Assembly (NCBI RefSeq): GCF_000091305.1
Contig: NC_013929.1
Span: 3,410,001 to 3,474,000, forward strand
Direction of reading: 5' to 3'
DNA: 64,000 nucleotides
Origin: Streptomyces scabiei 87.22
GTDB taxonomy: Bacteria; Actinomycetota; Actinomycetes; Streptomycetales; Streptomycetaceae
The position numbers and the translations under genes were made by a program. Shown piece by piece: positions 1-9,012 of this stretch. Position 1 is the stretch's first letter. Each line of letters starts with the position of its first letter. The notes under the pieces are model-generated. The model was given only the letters and a program-made list of their open reading frames with translations, was not told the origin of the DNA and searched no databases.

Positions 1-1
1 G

Positions 2-241
2 CATCGGCTGCGGGTGCCGGAGGACGTGTCCGTGGTCGGTTTCGACGACCACGAACTCGCCGACGTGGTCGGCCTGACCACCGTCGCCCAGCCCGTCGCC
101 GGGCAGGGCGCGGAGGCGGCCCGGCTGCTGCTGCGGCAGCTGGACGAGCCGGAGTCCGGGCAGCCCGGCCATGTGCAGATGCCCATCCGGCTGGTCCTGC
201 GCGAGACGACGGCGCCACCGCGCCCGCGCGGGCCGCAGTGA
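2..241 (+). CDS. LacI-family transcriptional regulator, C-terminal fragment
   Basis: The frame is open from the window edge to a TGA at 239-241, so only the last 79 residues are visible. The sequence reads RVPEDVSVVGFDDHELAD, the typical C-terminal effector-domain motif of LacI/GalR repressors, which bind a sugar and release an operator. The DNA-binding N-terminus lies outside the window. The GTG at 14 is an internal valine, not a start. About 200 bp downstream, in the same direction, begins a sugar ABC transporter operon that this repressor plausibly controls; that link is inferred from position only. Confidence 0.88.
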   Translation, partial: HRLRVPEDVSVVGFDDHELADVVGLTTVAQPVAGQGAEAARLLLRQLDEPESGQPGHVQMPIRLVLRETTAPPRPRGPQ

Positions 242-449
242 CCTCCCCGCCCGAACACCCCGGCGCGCACGCCCCCTCCCCGTCCGAGCGCGCCGGCGCC
301 CGCGCCCCCACCTCCCCGCCCCAGGGCGCCGACGCCCCCACCGCACGGTCCGGGCACGCCGGCGCCCCACCACCTGAGAGCCCAGCCCCCCCGGCACGCC
401 CCGAGCCACCCGCTCTTCCCACCCTCATCCCCGCACGGAGGCACACACC

Positions 450-1805
450 ATGACCCCGACCCCCAGCTCGACAGCCGAGAGGTTCCGTCGCACCGCCCGT
501 GCGGGCCTGGCGCTGGCCCTCCCCCTGGCGGCCCTGGCCGCCTGCGGCGGGGGCGGTGGCGGCGACACGTCCGCCGAGGCCGGCAGCGGTGAGGGAACGA
601 TCAGCGTCTGGGCCCACCAGGGACAGAAGAGCGAGGCGCAGGCGCTGCAGAACGCGGTGAAGGCGTTCAACTCCTCGCAGGACAAGGTGAAGGTCGAGCT
701 GAAGCTGATACCGGAGACCGACTACACCAAGACGATCACGGCGACGGAGGCCGACAAGCTCCCGGACGTCCTGGAGTTCGACGGCCCCACGATGGCCAAC
801 TTCGTCTACACGAAGAAACTCGCCCCGCTCGACGACTACGTCTCCGCGGGCACCCTCGACAACGCCACCGACGCGAACAAGGCGCAGGGCGAGATCGACG
901 GCAAGCACTACGGCCTGGGCATGTTCGACTCCGGGCTCGGCATGTACGGCAGCAGGAAGCTGCTGGACGCGGCCGGGGTGACGTACCCGAAGGGGCTGGA
1001 CGACGCCTGGACGGCGGACCAGTTCGACGCGGCGCTGAAGGCGCTGAAGGCCAAGGACTCCGACGGCAAGGTCCTGGACCTCCAGGAGGGCAACGGGTAC
1101 GCCACCGAGTGGGGCACCTACGGCTTCGCCCCGATCGTCTGGTCGGCCGGCGGCGCCCTGCTCAAGGACGGCAAGGCGGAGGGTGCGCTCGACAGCCCGG
1201 CCGTAGTCGCGGCCATGAAGACCTTCCAGTCCTGGAAGGGCACCGTCGACGCCAACACCGACGGCAACGCCTTCGCCAAGGGCCGGGTGGCCCTCAGCTG
1301 GGTCGGACACTGGATGTACCCCGCCTACAGCGAGGCGCTCGGCGACGACCTGGTCGTGCTGCCGCTGCCCGACTTCGGCGACGGCCCGAAGACCGGACAG
1401 GGCTCGTGGGCCTGGGGCGTCGGCGCGAACTCCAAGAACGCCAAGGCAGGAGGCGCCTTCCTGGACTTCCTCCTCGACGACACCAACGTCGGCGCGATGA
1501 CGAAGGCCAACGGGGCCCCGCCCGCGACCAGGTCGGCGCTGGCCGCCAGCGAGCTGTACAAGAAGGGCGGCCCGCTCCAGCTCTTCGCCGACCAGCTGGC
1601 CAAGCCCTGCGGCGACATCGACATCAGCAAGTCCTGTGTCGCCGTCACCCGTCCGGTGACCGCCGGATACCCGGTGGTGACCGCGAAGTTCAGCGAGGCC
1701 CTCAACTCGATCTACGGGGGCTCCGACCCGAAGGCCGCCCTGTCGAAGGCCGCCCGCGCCATCGACCGTGACTTCTCGGACAACGCCGGCTACGCGATCC
1801 CGTAG
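450..1805 (+). CDS. Sugar ABC transporter substrate-binding lipoprotein
   Basis: A 451-residue protein with a long basic N-terminus, a hydrophobic stretch and a lipobox (LAAC, Cys near residue 31), so it should be a membrane-anchored extracellular lipoprotein. The mature part has the type 1 bacterial solute-binding fold of carbohydrate uptake systems (TISVWAHQGQ opening, LPDVLEFDGP segment). The ATG is preceded by a GGAGG ribosome site. Two permease genes follow in the same direction, and no ATPase gene is present; Streptomyces sugar transporters commonly share the MsiK ATPase encoded elsewhere. The substrate cannot be read from the sequence. Confidence 0.9.
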   Translation: MTPTPSSTAERFRRTARAGLALALPLAALAACGGGGGGDTSAEAGSGEGTISVWAHQGQKSEAQALQNAVKAFNSSQDKVKVELKLIPETDYTKTITATEADKLPDVLEFDGPTMANFVYTKKLAPLDDYVSAGTLDNATDANKAQGEIDGKHYGLGMFDSGLGMYGSRKLLDAAGVTYPKGLDDAWTADQFDAALKALKAKDSDGKVLDLQEGNGYATEWGTYGFAPIVWSAGGALLKDGKAEGALDSPAVVAAMKTFQSWKGTVDANTDGNAFAKGRVALSWVGHWMYPAYSEALGDDLVVLPLPDFGDGPKTGQGSWAWGVGANSKNAKAGGAFLDFLLDDTNVGAMTKANGAPPATRSALAASELYKKGGPLQLFADQLAKPCGDIDISKSCVAVTRPVTAGYPVVTAKFSEALNSIYGGSDPKAALSKAARAIDRDFSDNAGYAIP

Positions 1806-1820
1806 GCGCGTCCGGGGCGG

Positions 1821-1843
1821 CGGGCGCGGGAGCGACGCGCCCG
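1821..1843. promoter_or_regulatory. Small hairpin between binding-protein and permease genes
   Basis: CGGGCGCG pairs with CGCGCCCG around a 7-nt loop, 15 bp after the binding-protein stop codon. Such intercistronic hairpins often protect or attenuate, so that the binding protein is made in excess over the permeases. The role is inferred. A larger hairpin occupies the same place after dasA. Confidence 0.4.
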
Positions 1844-1958
1844 CCCGGCCCCACGCCCCCGTCAGACCCCCAGGACCCGTCGGGTTCAGCCGAACCCATC
1901 GGCCGGGGCGGGCGCCCACCCTGTGGCCGCCCGCCCCGGCCGGGAAGAGGACCCTCCC

Positions 1959-2954
1959 GTGAAAACCGTGGAACCCGTGGAACCCGTGCCCGCGGCGGGC
2001 CCCGGCCGGAAGCAGGCCCCGCCCGCCGGCGAAGCGGCCCGGCGGCCGCCCCGCCGCAACCGCGAACGGCTGCACGGACTGCTGATGTCCGCCCCCGCCG
2101 TCGCCGGACTCATCGCCTTCGTCGGCATCCCCTTCTGCTACGCCGTCGTGCTCTCCTTCTACAACGTGCGCCTCGGCTCCCCGCTGGAACCCACCTTCTT
2201 CGGCGTCGAGCAGTACCGGCGGCTGTTCACCGACCCCGACCTGTCCGGCCCGTTCCTGCGGGCACTGCTCAACAACCTGACCTTCGCCGTGGTCGTCGTC
2301 CCCCTCCAGACGGGCCTCGCCCTGGGTCTGGCGATCCTGCTGAACCGCAAGCTGAAGGCGATCGGCCTGTTCAGGTCGCTGTTCTTCATGCCGGTCGTCT
2401 TCCCGATGGCGCTCGTGGCCGTGATCTGGCGGCTGATCCTCGCGCGCAGCGACCAGGGCATGCTCAACTCCGTGCTGGACGCGCTCAGTCTCGGCAACTG
2501 GGGCGCGTTCGACTGGCTCGGCGACGGACTGACGGCGATGGCCTCGATCATCGTGCTCTCCGTCTGGCAGGGCGTGGGCTTCCAGATGGTCATCCTGCTG
2601 GCCGGCCTCCAGCAGATCCCGGACGAGCGCTACGAGGCCGCCCGGCTCGACCGGGCCTCCGCCTGGCAGCAGTTCCGGCACATCACCCTGCCCGGCATCC
2701 GCGGCACGCTCGTCTTCGTCGCCATGCTCACCTCGGTGCTGTCGTTCCGGGTCTTCGACCAGGTGTACGTGCTGGTCAAGGGAGGCGGTCTCGACGAGGA
2801 CGCCGCGCGCACGGTGATGTACCAGGCCGTCACCACGGCCTTCGACCAGAACAACGTCGGCCAGGCGTCCGCGATCACCGTCGTCTTCTTCCTGATCGTC
2901 GTCGCCCTGACCCTGATCCAGCGCCGTGTCGTCCGGCCCGACAACGAGGACTGA
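1959..2954 (+). CDS. Sugar ABC transporter permease (MalF/UgpA type)
   Basis: From GTG 1959 the protein has 331 residues. This start is chosen because AGAGG lies 8 bases upstream and a hydrophobic first helix follows the charged tail; an upstream in-frame GTG at 1923 would add 12 residues. It has about six membrane segments and the EAA loop of binding-protein-dependent permeases (YEAARLDRASAWQQFRHITLP, in the last third), which docks on the ATPase. It forms the membrane channel with the next gene, which begins 2 bases after this stop. Confidence 0.9.
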   Translation: MKTVEPVEPVPAAGPGRKQAPPAGEAARRPPRRNRERLHGLLMSAPAVAGLIAFVGIPFCYAVVLSFYNVRLGSPLEPTFFGVEQYRRLFTDPDLSGPFLRALLNNLTFAVVVVPLQTGLALGLAILLNRKLKAIGLFRSLFFMPVVFPMALVAVIWRLILARSDQGMLNSVLDALSLGNWGAFDWLGDGLTAMASIIVLSVWQGVGFQMVILLAGLQQIPDERYEAARLDRASAWQQFRHITLPGIRGTLVFVAMLTSVLSFRVFDQVYVLVKGGGLDEDAARTVMYQAVTTAFDQNNVGQASAITVVFFLIVVALTLIQRRVVRPDNED

Positions 2955-2956
2955 GC

Positions 2957-3853
2957 ATGAGCACGACCATGAGCACGCGCATGCGTCCGCCGACGGGCAC
3001 GCGCCCGGGTGCCGGCGCGTCCCGCACCCGGCTGCGCCGGTTCCTCGACTACACCGTCCTCTCCGTGCTGGCCTTCGTCTTCACGCTGCCGGTGCTCTAC
3101 CTCCTCCTCGGCAGCCTCAAGCCGTCCGACGAGGTCCTGGACGGCCTGTCCGGCTTCCTCCCCACCCATCTGTCCTTCGACAACTACGCCGCCGTCCTGG
3201 ACAGCCTGAACTCCGACAGCACCGGCTACTTCTGGCAGTTCATGGGCGTCTCGCTGCTGCTGGCGTTCGTGGTGGTGACCGGCGGCCTCTTCGTCAACTC
3301 GATGGCGGCGTACGGGCTGTCGCGGCTGCGCTGGCGGGGCCGGGAGGCCGTCTTCACGCTCGTCCTGCTGCTGATGCTGGTGCCGTTCGAGTCGGTGGCC
3401 GTACCGCTGTTCTACCTGTTCAACGACCAGCGGAACACGCTCTTCGTCCAGGCGCTCCCGTTCGTCGCGAACGCCTTCTCGGTCTACCAGTTCCACACGT
3501 TCTTCCGCTCGATCCCGCCGAGCATCGAGGAGGCGGCCCGGCTGGACGGCGCGGGTCCCTGGCGGACCTTCTTCGCGATCATCGTCCCGATGTCGAAGCC
3601 GGCGTTCGCGTCGGTCGCGATCCTGACCTTCCTCACCCAGTGGGGTTCGTTCCTGTGGCCCGTGCTGATGGTCTCCGACCCCTCGGTACGCCCGCTGCCC
3701 CTGGAGATGAGCGTCTTCCAGGGCCAGCAGCCCCCGGACTGGGGGCAGATCCTCGCCTTCGGTGTCCTGCTCGTCCTCCCGGTCCTGATCGTCTTCGCCT
3801 TCTTCCAGCGATGGTTCGTCCAGGGGGTGGCCAACTCGGCGGTCAAGGGGTGA
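2957..3853 (+). CDS. Sugar ABC transporter permease (MalG/UgpE type)
   Basis: A 298-residue polytopic membrane protein with the EAA motif EEAARLDGAGPWRTFFAIIVP in its C-terminal half, the signature of MalG-type permeases. It starts 2 bases after the preceding permease stop, so the two are co-translated partners of one carbohydrate importer. No glycosidase or ATPase gene follows, so the operon ends here. The sugar is unknown. Confidence 0.9.
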   Translation: MSTTMSTRMRPPTGTRPGAGASRTRLRRFLDYTVLSVLAFVFTLPVLYLLLGSLKPSDEVLDGLSGFLPTHLSFDNYAAVLDSLNSDSTGYFWQFMGVSLLLAFVVVTGGLFVNSMAAYGLSRLRWRGREAVFTLVLLLMLVPFESVAVPLFYLFNDQRNTLFVQALPFVANAFSVYQFHTFFRSIPPSIEEAARLDGAGPWRTFFAIIVPMSKPAFASVAILTFLTQWGSFLWPVLMVSDPSVRPLPLEMSVFQGQQPPDWGQILAFGVLLVLPVLIVFAFFQRWFVQGVANSAVKG

Positions 3854-3899
3854 CGGCCGCGCCTGCCTCGTTGTCGGTGGCCGGTGCGATGCTGGCTTC

Positions 3900-4325
3900 A
3901 TGAACCGGGACGATCTGGTGCGGCTGCGGCGGGCGCGGGACCGCATGGACCGTGAGTACGCCGAGCCGCTGGACATGACCGCGCTCGCCGGGACCGCGCT
4001 GATGTCCCCCGGGCACTTCCAGCGCAGCTTCCGCGCGGCCTTCGGCGAGACCCCGTACGGCTATCTCATGACCCGCCGCATCGAGCGCGCCAAGGCGTTG
4101 CTGCGGCGCGGCGACCTGACGGTGACCGAGGTGTGCATGGCCGTGGGGTGTACGTCGCTGGGCTCCTTCAGTTCGCGCTTCACCGAACTGGTCGGCGAGA
4201 CACCGAGCGCCTACCGGGCGCGTCCGCACGAGGAGGGCGCGGCGGTCCCCGCGTGCGTGGCGAGACGCCTGACCCGCCCGGCCCGGCATCGCATACGCAC
4301 GGCGGAGCCGGGCGAAGCGTCCTAG
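3900..4325 (+). CDS. AraC-family regulator, DNA-binding domain only
   Basis: A 141-residue protein that is essentially one AraC/XylS helix-turn-helix domain: the first HTH is near MTALAGTALMSPGHFQRSFR and the second near VTEVCMAVGCTSLGSFSSRF, followed by GETPSAYR. There is no N-terminal ligand-binding domain. It lies 9 bp ahead of a VOC-family gene in the same direction, an arrangement common in Streptomyces, so it may control that gene. The target and signal are not evident. Confidence 0.87.
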   Translation: MNRDDLVRLRRARDRMDREYAEPLDMTALAGTALMSPGHFQRSFRAAFGETPYGYLMTRRIERAKALLRRGDLTVTEVCMAVGCTSLGSFSSRFTELVGETPSAYRARPHEEGAAVPACVARRLTRPARHRIRTAEPGEAS

Positions 4326-4334
4326 CGTGAGGGC

Positions 4335-4799
4335 ATGGCTACGAAAGATCCGAACGTCGCACCCGCCGCGCCCGGGCTCCCGGCCCCGGAGGTGAGGCTC
4401 GCCCAGTGCTTCCTCGCCGTCGACGACCACGACAAGGCGCTCGCCTTCTACCGGGACGTGCTGGGCATGGAGGTCCGCGGTGACGTGGGCTTCGAGGGCA
4501 TGCGCTGGGTCACCGTGGGGTCCCCGCTCCAGCCGGATGTCGAGATCGTCCTGGAACCCCCGGCCGCCGACCCCGACATCTCGCCCGCCGACCGCGAGAC
4601 CATCGCCACGCTGCTGGCCAAGGGCGTCCTGCGTGGCGTCAACTTCACCACCACCGACTGCGACGCCCTCTACGCCCGCGTCGAGGCCACCGGCGCCGAC
4701 GTCCTCCAGGAACCCATGGACCAGCCGTACGGCGTCCGCGACTGCGCCTTCCGCGACCCGGCGGGGAACATGCTGCGGTTCATGGAGCGCCGGGGGTAG
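4335..4799 (+). CDS. VOC-family protein (glyoxalase/bleomycin-resistance fold)
   Basis: A 154-residue protein with the paired beta-alpha-beta-beta-beta modules of the vicinal oxygen chelate superfamily: LAQCFLAVDDHDKALAFYRDVLGMEV at the start and DQPYGVRDCAFRDPAGNMLRF near the end. The DPxGN and conserved Glu/His positions suggest a small-molecule binding or metal-dependent enzyme. It follows the AraC-type regulator closely. The substrate is unknown, and a glyoxalase I activity should not be assumed. Confidence 0.85.
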   Translation: MATKDPNVAPAAPGLPAPEVRLAQCFLAVDDHDKALAFYRDVLGMEVRGDVGFEGMRWVTVGSPLQPDVEIVLEPPAADPDISPADRETIATLLAKGVLRGVNFTTTDCDALYARVEATGADVLQEPMDQPYGVRDCAFRDPAGNMLRFMERRG

Positions 4800-4920
4800 A
4801 CGGCAGGCCTGCGGCGGCCGGCGACGGAACAGGGGAAACCTCGTTGCGCGCGGACACGGGACGGGAGACCGTACGACGCGTCCGGCCGCAGGGGCCGGGC
4901 CGTACGACAGGAGTGGTGCT

Positions 4921-5778
4921 GTGGCCGGAGCGGACGGGAACGGCAGCGGCGGCGCGGACACCGGCCCGGGCGGGGACGCGGCGGGCGCGGCGCCGGGGGC
5001 GATCCGGTGGACGTACGCCTTCGTGGACCGGCCGGCGGCAGCGTTCGCGCGGGCGTGCGCCTTCTGGACGGCGGTCACGGCGACCGGACTGTCCGAGCCC
5101 CGGGGCGACCGGGGTGAGTTCGTGACCCTGCTGCCCGGGACCGGCGACGCGTGCGTCAAGGCACAGGGGGTCGTCTCCGGCGACGGCGGCGCTCACCTGG
5201 ACCTGGCCGTGGAGGACGTCCCCGCCCTGGTCGACCGGGCGGTCCGGCTCGGCGCCGAGGTGGTCGCCCCGGACGACGGCTGGGCGGTGCTGCGCTCCCC
5301 CGCCGGGCACCTCTTCTGCGCGGTGCCGTGGCACGGGGAGTCGGTACGGCCGCCGGTGGTCGACGGGAGCCGGCTGGACCAGGTGTGCCTGGACGTGGCG
5401 CCGGCCGCGTTCGACGGGGAGGTCGCGTTCTGGACGGCCCTGTCGGGGTGGGAGTCCCGCCCGGGCTCCCGGCCGGAGTTCCATGTCGTACGGCCACCGG
5501 ACGGCCTGCCCTTCCGCATCCTCCTCCAGCGCCTGGACGCTCCCCGCCCCGCCTCCGCCCACCTCGACCTCGCCTGCGACGACATCGGCGCCACCCGGAC
5601 CCGCCACGAGACGCTCGGCGCCACCGTCATGGCCGAGCACCCGCACTGGACGGTGATGCGCGACCCGGCGGGCGGCACGTACTGCCTGACCGGCCGGTCC
5701 CCGGAGACGGGCGGACTGCCACCGGGCTCCGTGTCCGCCGGGGTCGGGGAACCCGCGGCGCGGCCCGGCACGGGGTGA
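4921..5778 (+). CDS. Two-domain VOC-family protein
   Basis: GTG 4921 is chosen because AGGAG lies 7 bases upstream; the longer open frame to 4480 overlaps the previous gene. The 285 residues hold two glyoxalase-like halves. One runs from about IRWTYAFVDRP to LFCAVPW; the other starts at LDQVCLDVAP and ends at MRDPAGGTYCLTGR. The first 25 residues are Gly/Asp/Ala rich and probably disordered. It follows another VOC gene on the same strand by about 120 bp. No substrate can be assigned. Confidence 0.8.
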   Translation: MAGADGNGSGGADTGPGGDAAGAAPGAIRWTYAFVDRPAAAFARACAFWTAVTATGLSEPRGDRGEFVTLLPGTGDACVKAQGVVSGDGGAHLDLAVEDVPALVDRAVRLGAEVVAPDDGWAVLRSPAGHLFCAVPWHGESVRPPVVDGSRLDQVCLDVAPAAFDGEVAFWTALSGWESRPGSRPEFHVVRPPDGLPFRILLQRLDAPRPASAHLDLACDDIGATRTRHETLGATVMAEHPHWTVMRDPAGGTYCLTGRSPETGGLPPGSVSAGVGEPAARPGTG

Positions 5779-5790
5779 CGGCCGGACCCG

Positions 5791-6033
5791 TCAGGCCCTC
5801 TCCTGGGTGGGCACCCCGGAGGTCCCGCCCGTCCCGCCCGCCCGGGGCTTCTCGGTGGCGGCCTCCTCGGCCTCCTCGGCCTCGACTGCCGCGTCGACGT
5901 ACGCCGCACACTCGTGATTCCTGCACGGCCCCGGACTCCATACGGGTACCCACGCGCCCAGCGTCTTGTGCCGCCGTACGACCGTGGCCACAGGCTGTCC
6001 GCAGACCGGGCAGACTTGCTCGTCGATGCCCAT
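5791..6033 (-). CDS. Small zinc-ribbon-like protein, 80 residues
   Basis: Starting at the ATG at 6033, the product opens with VCPVCGQPVATVVRRHKTLG and continues to a CRNHECAAYVD segment, giving two Cys pairs spaced as in a zinc ribbon. The tail is acidic and then Gly/Thr rich. It is convergent with the VOC gene upstream. The start is chosen because the residues before Met lose all resemblance to protein. I do not recognise a named family; binding of zinc is inferred from the cysteines. Confidence 0.7.
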   Translation of the reverse strand: MGIDEQVCPVCGQPVATVVRRHKTLGAWVPVWSPGPCRNHECAAYVDAAVEAEEAEEAATEKPRAGGTGGTSGVPTQERA

Positions 6034-6297
6034 GTTCTCAGGGTAGGGCCGACCGGGCCGGCCCGCTCCCCGCATGCCCGGACCACCGGCGCCCGGCCAT
6101 CCGCGCGGGAGGCGGCACAGCCGCGGCGGGCCCCGCACACCGTGGGGATGTGCGGGACCCGCCGGTCGTCCGAAGGCGTCGCCGACACCACGCCGGGTCA
6201 GGTCGGCGCGGCGCGGCCGCCTCCGGAGCATCAGCCGGCCCGCGGACCGGTCCTCGGACGGGTGCTCGGTCGGCCCTCGTCGGCCGCCGGTCCCGCC

Positions 6298-7527
6298 TCA
6301 GCTGCTGCGTCGCGTCACGAACTCGGCCAGTGCGAGGAGCCCGCCGGCCGACTCCGGGTCGGGGACCGCCCGGGACAGTTCCCGGACGGCCCGGGCCATC
6401 CGGTCGGCGGCCTGGACCTGTGCCCACTCACGGCCGCCGGCCCGCTCCACCGCCAGCGCGGTGCGCTCCAGATCTCCCTGCGCGTACGGCAGTCCGTAAA
6501 GATCGGCGAGTTCGGTGGCCTCCGGAGTGCCGGAGGCGAGCGCGGCGACCACCGGGAGGGACTTCTTGCGGACCATGAGGTCCGCCCCGGCCGGCTTGCC
6601 GGTACGGCTCGGATCCCCCCAGATGCCGATCACGTCGTCGATGAGCTGGAAGGCCAGCCCGGCCTCCCGCCCGAACGCGTCGAGAGCCTCGACGTCCTCC
6701 TCGGCCGCGCCCGCGTACAGTGCGCCGATCGCGCAGGCGCAGCCGAGCAGCGCACCGGTCTTCGCCTCGGCCATGGTGAGCACCTCGTCGAGGGTGACGT
6801 CCAGCGGCGGACGTCCCTCCAGCTCGGTGTCCGTGTGCTGCCCCTCGCAGAGTTCGACGACGCAGGACGCGAGCCGCGCGGCGGCCGCGGCCGACGCGGG
6901 ATGCGGGTCCTCGGCGAGCAGTCGCTGGGCGAGCGCCTGCATCGCGTCCCCGGCGAGGATCGCGTCGGGCACGCCGAACACGGTCCACGCGGTGGCCCGG
7001 TGCCGACGCGTGGTGTCCCGGTCCATCACGTCGTCGTGCAGCAGGGTGAAGTTGTGCACCAGTTCCACCGCGGCGGCGGCCCGCACGGCGACGGATTCGC
7101 GCCCGCCGAGCGCGTGCACGGCGGCGAGCACCAGCGCCGGGCGTATCGCCTTGCCCGCGTTCCCGGCGGCCGGGGTGCCGTCCGCGTCCTCCCAGCCGAA
7201 GTGGTAGCGCGCGACCCGGCGCATCGAGCGGGGCAAGGACCCCACGGCGCGGCGCAGTTCGGGGTCGACGGACACCCGGGCCTGCTCCAGGATCTCCGCC
7301 GCCTCCCGTCCGCCCGACGGACTCCCCCGGTCCGTCCGGCCCTCCGCGTCCCGGTCTCCGCCGGGAGGCACGGTGCCCGCCGGCTCCCCGCTCCCCTCCT
7401 GCTCCAGGACGCCCCTCCGCTTCCGGCCCCGGCCCCCCGTGGGCCGCAGGAGCCCGGCCACGCTCAGGGCGCCGATCGCCTGCGCCCCGGCCGCCCGCTC
7501 CCCGTCCCCCGCCGGCAACTCACCCAT
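6298..7527 (-). CDS. Polyprenyl diphosphate synthase, family 2 encapsulin cargo type
   Basis: A 409-residue trans-isoprenyl diphosphate synthase. The catalytic core begins near residue 76 and carries the first Asp-rich motif LLHDDVMD (about 165-169) and a second motif IDDVIGIWGDP, in which the usual last Asp is Gly, as in many actinobacterial relatives. It should condense isopentenyl diphosphate with an allylic diphosphate; chain length is not predictable here. About 75 N-terminal residues are Gly/Pro/Arg/Glu rich and look disordered, which fits the encapsulation tail known for this cargo class. It lies 78 bp downstream of the encapsulin shell gene on the same strand, so the two are probably one operon. 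Confidence 0.9.
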   Translation of the reverse strand: MGELPAGDGERAAGAQAIGALSVAGLLRPTGGRGRKRRGVLEQEGSGEPAGTVPPGGDRDAEGRTDRGSPSGGREAAEILEQARVSVDPELRRAVGSLPRSMRRVARYHFGWEDADGTPAAGNAGKAIRPALVLAAVHALGGRESVAVRAAAAVELVHNFTLLHDDVMDRDTTRRHRATAWTVFGVPDAILAGDAMQALAQRLLAEDPHPASAAAAARLASCVVELCEGQHTDTELEGRPPLDVTLDEVLTMAEAKTGALLGCACAIGALYAGAAEEDVEALDAFGREAGLAFQLIDDVIGIWGDPSRTGKPAGADLMVRKKSLPVVAALASGTPEATELADLYGLPYAQGDLERTALAVERAGGREWAQVQAADRMARAVRELSRAVPDPESAGGLLALAEFVTRRSS

Positions 7528-7605
7528 GGGGTCGCCCCGAGGGGCGGGCGCTTCCGGCGTGCACCCGCCCCGACGGGCGGGCGCACGGCATCCGGTCCGC
7601 CAGGG

Positions 7606-9012
7606 TCACCGCCAGCGGCCGATCTCGACGTTCTCCAGAACGCCGAGCGCGTCGGGGACCAGGACCGCGGCCGAGTAGTAGGCCGTCACGAGGTACTTGA
7701 TGATCGCCTGTTCGTTGATGCCCATGAACCGCACGGACAGGCTGGGCTCGATCTCGTCCGGGATGCTCGCGGCCCGCAGACCGATGACGCCCTGGTCGTC
7801 CTCGCCGGTACGCAGGGCGATGATCGACGTGGTCCGGGCCTCGGTCACCGGGATCTTGTTGCACGGGTAGATGGGCACCCCGCGCCAGGTGGGAATGCGG
7901 TTCCCGGCGATGTCGACGGTCTCGGGGACCAGTCCTCGCTTGTTCAGCTCGCGGCCGAACGCGGAGATCGCGCGCGGGTGGGCGAGGAGCATCTTGGTGC
8001 CCCGGCGGCGGGAGAGCAGTTCGTCCAGGTCGTCCGGGCTGGGCACCCCGTCGTGCGGCTGCAGCCGCTGGTCGTACTCGCAGTTGTGCAGGAGGCCGAA
8101 CTCGCGGTTGTTGACGAGCTCGTGCTCCTGGCGCTCCTTCAACGCCTCGACCGTCAGCCGGATCTGCTGCTCGGTCTGGTTCATCGGCTGGTTGTAGAGG
8201 TCGGCCACGCGCGTGTGGATGCGCAGGACGGTCTGGGCCACGCTGAGTTCGTACTCGCGCGGCGCGGCCTCGTAGTCGACGAAGGTGTGCGGGATGTCCG
8301 GCTCACCGCTGTGGCCGGCGGCGAGGTCGATCTCCTTCTCGCCGTACTTGTTGGTGCGCTGCGACGGGATCGCGCGCAGCTCCTGGAGGTGCTCGCTCAG
8401 GCTCTCGGCCCGCTCCGCGAGCTGCTCGACGGCGCGCCGCGGCAGGACGAGCACCGTGCACGCGGTGACCGCGCGGGCCGTGTACTCCCAGATGGCCTCG
8501 GGGTCGATCAGTGCCTGTTCGCCGAAGTAGGCGCCGTCGGCCAGCACGCCGAGGACCGCGTCGTCGCCGTAGGGACCCGTGCCGATCTTCTCGACCTTGC
8601 CGTGGGCGAGGAGGAACACCTCCTCCGCCTGGCTGCCGAACTCGGCCAGGACGTCACCGGGCCCGAACTCCCGCTGCTCGCACCGCTGGGCCAGCTCGCC
8701 GAGCACGTCGATGTCCTCGTAGGTCCGCAGGGCCGGCAGCTCGCCCAGCTCCGCGGGGATGACGGCGACCCGGTCGCCGGTCTTCACGAAGGTGACGCGA
8801 CCGTCCCCGACCGCGTAGGTGAGCCGCCTGTTCACCCGGTACGTGCCACCCTGCACGTTCACCCAGGGAAGGGTGCGCAGCAGCCAGCGCGAGCTGATCT
8901 CCTGCATCTGGGGTGTGGACTTCGTGGTGGTGGCCAGGTTCCGGGCAGCGGCCGTGCCGAGACTCTGCTGCGGCTTGTCCTGCTGCGGGCGGACCTCTTC
9001 GCCTACCGACAT
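7606..9012 (-). CDS. eshA: Family 2B encapsulin shell protein with cyclic-nucleotide-binding domain (EshA-like)
   Basis: A 468-residue protein. Residues about 1-100 and 215-468 match the HK97-type shell fold of family 2 encapsulins (for example the QMQEISSRWLL start, LYNQPMNQTEQQIRLTVEAL, and WRGVPIYPCNKIPV near the end). Residues about 103-210 form an inserted cNMP-binding domain, with GELAQRCEQREFGPGD and the phosphate-cassette-like AYFGEQALI. Such proteins assemble into nanocompartments. EshA in S. griseus and S. coelicolor was first described as a multimeric cNMP-domain protein affecting antibiotic production and growth. The cargo gene follows directly. Its ligand and physiological role are not visible in the sequence. 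Confidence 0.92.
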   Translation of the reverse strand: MSVGEEVRPQQDKPQQSLGTAAARNLATTTKSTPQMQEISSRWLLRTLPWVNVQGGTYRVNRRLTYAVGDGRVTFVKTGDRVAVIPAELGELPALRTYEDIDVLGELAQRCEQREFGPGDVLAEFGSQAEEVFLLAHGKVEKIGTGPYGDDAVLGVLADGAYFGEQALIDPEAIWEYTARAVTACTVLVLPRRAVEQLAERAESLSEHLQELRAIPSQRTNKYGEKEIDLAAGHSGEPDIPHTFVDYEAAPREYELSVAQTVLRIHTRVADLYNQPMNQTEQQIRLTVEALKERQEHELVNNREFGLLHNCEYDQRLQPHDGVPSPDDLDELLSRRRGTKMLLAHPRAISAFGRELNKRGLVPETVDIAGNRIPTWRGVPIYPCNKIPVTEARTTSIIALRTGEDDQGVIGLRAASIPDEIEPSLSVRFMGINEQAIIKYLVTAYYSAAVLVPDALGVLENVEIGRWR

